Shown here: positions 15,139 to 17,408 of the stretch, one piece after another | How positions within the stretch are numbered: the stretch's first letter is position 1 | How the letters are laid out: the number at the start of each line of letters is the position of its first letter | Position numbers and translations under genes: made by a program | Origin: WVWW01 sp041568335 | GTDB taxonomy: Bacteria > Acidobacteriota > Polarisedimenticolia > Polarisedimenticolales > Polarisedimenticolaceae | Reading direction: 5' to 3' | NCBI GenBank assembly: GCA_041568335.1 | Contig: JBFFZZ010000034.1 | Coordinates: 1-17,408, forward strand | Length of the DNA stretch: 17,408 nucleotides | The notes under the pieces: generated by a model | What the model saw: only the letters and a program-made list of their open reading frames with translations | The model's database searches: none | What the model was told of the DNA's origin: nothing

Positions 15139-15876
15139 GCCCCAAGCGCCTCGCGCCCCGCGCGCGTAGCTCCAGCCCAGCTCCACCGCGTGGAAGATCT
15201 CACGCGTTTCGGGAAAGCGCGCCGGCGTGAACCCCGGCGAACCGATGTCGATTCCGGACACGCACCCGTCGTAGCGGTAACCCGCGCTGATCGTGTGGCG
15301 GCTGAGGCTCTTGAATGCGACGAACGATCCGACGATCGCATTCGGGACGCTTTCGAACATCGCGCGGTAGCCGACATCGCCCTGGAGGCCGATCCGCGAA
15401 CCCTGATAGAACTTGCCCACCAGGACCGAGCCGGTCGCTCCCGAGGCGCCGTCCCCCGGCGCGGCCGGGGTGCCGACGTCGTACGTCCCCTCGACGATGG
15501 CGCCGACCCGCAGGGTCACGGTAGGTACTCCCGGTCGCTCGTCGATCGCTTGCCAGCGCAAGCCGATGTGGCTGTCGGCCAGACCCTCCTCGCCAAGTCC
15601 GCTTGCGGACGTGCCCGACGTCGAGGCGTAGCCGATCAGACCGTCGACGGCGAGCCGCGGCGAGATCGCCCGCTCGACCCCGACAAACACCGTCGTCTGC
15701 TGCAGGTCGCCGAACGGCGTCGGGTTGCGCTCGGTGCCCCGGTAAAACTCGTCGAATCTCTGGTGCACGACGCTGGTATTGAAGACGAAGCGACCGGGCT
15801 CGGGAAGCCAGGCCGACTGCGCCGAGACGACCGACGTTGCCGCCAGGACCACGCAAAGCGGAACGAAACGTCTCAT
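15064..15876 (-). CDS. Predicted outer-membrane beta-barrel protein
   Basis: 270 aa. A signal peptide covers residues 1-19 (MRRFVPLCVVLAATSVVSA). The mature chain shows alternating polar and hydrophobic strands, for example RFVFNTSVVHQRF, TVTLRVGAIVEGTYDVG and HTISAGYRYDG, and ends with Tyr (VFVASLSY), typical of barrels folded by BamA. It may belong to the phenol-degradation MetA-like transporter group, but I do not recognise a specific family. The ATG overlaps the stop of the upstream small exported protein in ATGA (15876-15873), so the two are translationally coupled and probably work together in the envelope. The 3' end overlaps the convergent GT87-like gene by 75 bp. Confidence 0.75.
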   Translation of the reverse strand: MRRFVPLCVVLAATSVVSAQSAWLPEPGRFVFNTSVVHQRFDEFYRGTERNPTPFGDLQQTTVFVGVERAISPRLAVDGLIGYASTSGTSASGLGEEGLADSHIGLRWQAIDERPGVPTVTLRVGAIVEGTYDVGTPAAPGDGASGATGSVLVGKFYQGSRIGLQGDVGYRAMFESVPNAIVGSFVAFKSLSRHTISAGYRYDGCVSGIDIGSPGFTPARFPETREIFHAVELGWSYARGARGAWGLTLAQTIDGRNTDRKTVFVASLSY

Positions 15877-16262
15877 GACCCCTGCTTCCCGCGCTGCGGA
15901 GTGGCGGCCGCGGTTGCGGAGCCCACCTTGTAGCGAACGTTCAGGAAATAGCGCAGCTGCTCGATCTGCTCCGGGCTCAGCTTGCCCGCCAGCTCGGTCA
16001 GGTCCTTGCTCTTCCGCACCGCCGCCGGAAGCTCCGCCTGCAGAGCGCTCAACTCGTCGAGCTGCGCCTGCCGCTCGGGCTCATGCGAGCCCAACTGTGC
16101 ACGGCCGTTGAACAGCAGCTTGCCCTGCTCGTAGGCCTCGCGGTCGATCGACGACGGTGCCTGCGGGGGAGCTCCCCGGTAGGTGCCCGAGGCTTCCACC
16201 GGCGAGGTTGCGCCGGCGAGCGCCCAGCAGAGCACCAGCGTTCCACAGAAGTGCTTGACCAT
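15873..16262 (-). CDS. Small exported helical protein, cytochrome c-like without haem motif
   Basis: 129 aa with a signal peptide of about 25 residues (VKHFCGTLVLCWALAGA, cut near VEA). The mature region contains YEQGKLLFNGRAQLG (44-58), reminiscent of the G-x-x-L-F-x-G lead-in of c-type cytochromes. No C-x2-C-H haem-binding motif follows; the only cysteines are in the signal peptide. A helical second half (LAGKLSPEQIEQLRYFLNVRYK) resembles the C-terminal helix of such domains. The function is unknown. The ATG at 16262 has GGAGG at 5 nt. It lies 37 nt downstream of cheY on the same strand and its stop overlaps the start of the beta-barrel gene by 4 bases. Confidence 0.72.
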   Translation of the reverse strand: MVKHFCGTLVLCWALAGATSPVEASGTYRGAPPQAPSSIDREAYEQGKLLFNGRAQLGSHEPERQAQLDELSALQAELPAAVRKSKDLTELAGKLSPEQIEQLRYFLNVRYKVGSATAAATPQRGKQGS

Positions 16263-16299
16263 GATGTCCTCCGTGGGCCCTCGGTAACGAGTTACGGGG

Positions 16300-16692
16300 T
16301 CAGCCGCGAATCGCGTCGATGATCGGGCCGAGGGTCTGTTCCATTTGTTCCGGCGTGAACGGCTTGTGGATGTAGGCCGTCGCCCCGGCCTCGTCGATGG
16401 CTTGTTGAACCTTCGCCGCGCCGGTCTCGCTGGTGACCATCACGATCGGGACCTCGGGATCCTTGCCGTCGCTGCGAATACACTGAACGACCTCGATGCC
16501 GTTCTTGTTGGGCATGTTCCAGTCCAGGAATACGATCCCGTAATCGCCTTCGCGGATCTTCTCCAGCGCCTGGACCCCGTCTTCCGCCTCGTCGAACGCG
16601 AAGTCGGCCAGTTTGGCCTGACGGATCGCTTTCATCACCATCAGCCGCATGACCTTGGAATCGTCGGCCACCAGAGCCTTGATCTTGCCCAT
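16300..16692 (-). CDS. cheY: CheY-type single-domain response regulator
   Basis: 130 aa, a single receiver domain. The acidic pair is D10/D11 in ALVADDSK, the phospho-acceptor is D57 (IVFLDWNMPNKNG), T87 follows VPIVMV, and the invariant Lys is K110 in HKPF. There is no output domain. Adjacency to the divergent cheA gene suggests it is a CheA phosphoacceptor acting on the flagellar motor or as a phosphate sink. The ATG at 16692 is preceded by GGAAGG at 6 nt; a GTG six bases upstream is less likely. A FliA-like promoter lies at 16771-16744. The small exported protein and the beta-barrel gene follow on the same strand and may be cotranscribed. Confidence 0.9.
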   Translation of the reverse strand: MGKIKALVADDSKVMRLMVMKAIRQAKLADFAFDEAEDGVQALEKIREGDYGIVFLDWNMPNKNGIEVVQCIRSDGKDPEVPIVMVTSETGAAKVQQAIDEAGATAYIHKPFTPEQMEQTLGPIIDAIRG

Positions 16693-16743
16693 AACCACCC
16701 TTCCGCGACGTGTCCCGAGGGACTCCCCCGTCGCTACGTTCTC

Positions 16744-16771
16744 TCATCGGCGCGCGGGTCCTCGATCTTTA
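16744..16771 (-). promoter_or_regulatory. Candidate FliA/sigma28-like promoter for cheY
   Basis: On the minus strand TAAAG (16771-16767) and GCCGATGA (16751-16744, seven of eight to GCCGATAA) are separated by 16 nt from the end of TAAA. Transcription would start near 16738, about 46 nt before the ATG. A sigma70-like alternative overlaps: TTGACG (16795-16790), 16 nt, TCTAAA (16773-16768). Confidence 0.5.
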
Positions 16772-16776
16772 GAAAA

Positions 16777-16792
16777 ACGACGGCGCTGTCGT
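16777..16792. promoter_or_regulatory. Near-palindrome, possible operator between the cheY and cheA promoters
   Basis: ACGACGGCGCTGTCGT reads almost the same on both strands: ACGAC pairs with GTCGT and GCGC forms the centre, with one G/T mismatch pair. It sits between the -35 elements of the two divergent promoters and overlaps the first base of the cheA -35. A shared regulator site is plausible; the evidence is symmetry and position only. Confidence 0.35.
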
Positions 16793-16818
16793 CAAGAAAC
16801 CGGGACGTGCGCCGATGA
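16792..16818 (+). promoter_or_regulatory. Candidate FliA/sigma28-like promoter for cheA
   Basis: TCAAGAAA begins at 16792 and GCCGATGA covers 16811-16818, with exactly 15 nt between TCAA and the -10 octamer, the consensus spacing. The predicted transcript starts near 16825, leaving about 28 nt before the GTG at 16853, with a GAGGAGAGAGGG stretch in between. Confidence 0.5.
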
Positions 16819-16852
16819 GAAGCCCGGATTCGAGGAGAGAGGGCACGGGGCG

Positions 16853-17408
16853 GTGGCCAAGCGCGCGACAAAGAAGAAGACGGTTAAGAAGGCCGCGGGA
16901 CGAACCCCGCCGGAGCCCGCCGCTTCGTTCGAGCTCGTTCCGGCGGATGCCGAGCACGACATGCTCGAGGAATTCGTGACCGAATCGTGCGAGCTGCTCG
17001 AGGGGTGCGAAGCGGCGCTGCTCGTGCTGGAGGCCCATCCCGAGGACGAAGAGGCGGTCAACACCGTCTTCCGGGGCTTCCACACCATCAAGGGCACCGC
17101 ATCCTGTTTGGGGCTGGCCGGCATCGGCGCCTTCGCGCACCGTGCCGAGTCGCTGCTGAGCCGCATGCGGGACGGCGAGATCCTCTGCGAGGGCGACCAC
17201 GCGGAGCTCGCGCTGCGATCGGTCGATACGCTTCAGACGCTGGTCGAGGGCGTTAAAACGATCGTCGCTGGCGGTTCCGCCGAGCCCCCGCGCGATGTCC
17301 AGGAGCTGATGCGCGCGCTCGGCGACAATGAAGGCGGGCCGCCGGAGCGGTCGGAGCCCAAGCCGAAGGACGTCGCGGTCCCCGCCGGGCCCGCGGCGGG
17401 CGCCGCTC
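16853..17408 (+). CDS. cheA: Chemotaxis histidine kinase CheA (partial, N-terminal HPt region)
   Basis: 185 codons are visible; the gene runs off the window end. After a Lys/Arg/Ala-rich N-terminal tail (AKRATKKKTVKKAAGR) comes an HPt domain at about residues 35-140, with EEFVTESCELLEGCEAALL and the phospho-accepting H77 in FRGFHTIKGTASCLGL, the classic CheA P1 motif. A Pro/Glu/Lys-rich linker starts near residue 150. The kinase, dimerisation and CheW-like domains would lie beyond the window. The GTG at 16853 is the best in-frame start upstream of the HPt domain; an AGAGGG purine run lies 9 nt upstream. CheA autophosphorylates and passes phosphate to CheY-type proteins, and the divergent cheY is the likely partner. 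Confidence 0.88.
   Translation, partial: MAKRATKKKTVKKAAGRTPPEPAASFELVPADAEHDMLEEFVTESCELLEGCEAALLVLEAHPEDEEAVNTVFRGFHTIKGTASCLGLAGIGAFAHRAESLLSRMRDGEILCEGDHAELALRSVDTLQTLVEGVKTIVAGGSAEPPRDVQELMRALGDNEGGPPERSEPKPKDVAVPAGPAAGAA

Larger units (their letters stand above)
16742..16820. repeat. Perfect 12-bp inverted repeat between cheY and cheA
   Basis: TCTCATCGGCGC at 16742-16753 is the exact reverse complement of GCGCCGATGAGA at 16809-16820, with 55 bp between the arms. Each arm contains GCCGATGA on the strand pointing towards its own gene, so the repeat is best explained as the -10 elements of two divergent FliA-like promoters. Confidence 0.8.

Noticed and set aside
1..17408. Mobile elements, CRISPR arrays, tRNA or rRNA genes
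   Set aside because: No transposase or integrase motifs, no regularly spaced repeats, and no cloverleaf-like or rRNA-like segments were seen; almost the whole window is covered by coherent coding sequence.

Overview
This is a GC-rich, gene-dense bacterial chromosome segment. It contains no mobile element, CRISPR array, rRNA or tRNA that I can see. The gene set (a futalosine-pathway MqnE-like enzyme, a PurF with four cysteines in the Fe-S ligand positions, a long double ThyX-family protein, a TPR-tailed GT-C enzyme, DUF547, and flagellar-type chemotaxis genes) suggests a Gram-negative, motile, menaquinone-using bacterium. It resembles Acidobacteriota or a deltaproteobacterial-type lineage. That placement is inference; the window carries no phylogenetic marker I can pin down.

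Layout. 1-327 (-): start of an MqnE-like radical SAM gene, driven by a near-consensus sigma70 promoter at 366-395. 422-4011 (+): probable operon purF - cvpA - double-domain thyX-like gene. 4016-4870 (-): CinA/MoCF-domain gene. 4982-6331 (+): exported amidohydrolase. 6333-9831 (-): a membrane GT-C glycosyltransferase with a TPR tail, followed by an SLC13/DASS transporter. 10021-17408: a chemosensory region made of a REC-CheX fusion (+), an MCP with a HAMP array (+), a CheY (-) and the start of cheA (+). It is interrupted by a DUF547 protein (-), a GT87-like membrane protein coupled to the MCP (+), and a small exported protein plus a beta-barrel protein (-) downstream of cheY.

How the parts fit. 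The most interesting signal is non-coding. Each of the four chemosensory transcription units has a FliA/sigma28-like promoter motif (T[A/C]AAG, 15-16 nt after the TNAA core, then [G/A]CCGA) 30-50 nt before its start codon. In the cheY/cheA divergent region the two -10 elements form a perfect 12-bp inverted repeat, and a 16-bp near-palindrome lies between the -35 elements. If real, this joins the scattered chemosensory genes into one regulon and pulls in the GT87-like protein and the small-protein/beta-barrel pair as passengers or partners.

Other notable points are the fused ThyX-like halves with complementary loss of the catalytic signature, and the extreme compaction of all four convergent gene ends (1-bp gap, 4-bp gap, 15-bp overlap, 75-bp overlap). 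At one of these ends both stop codons lie inside a 7-bp hairpin.
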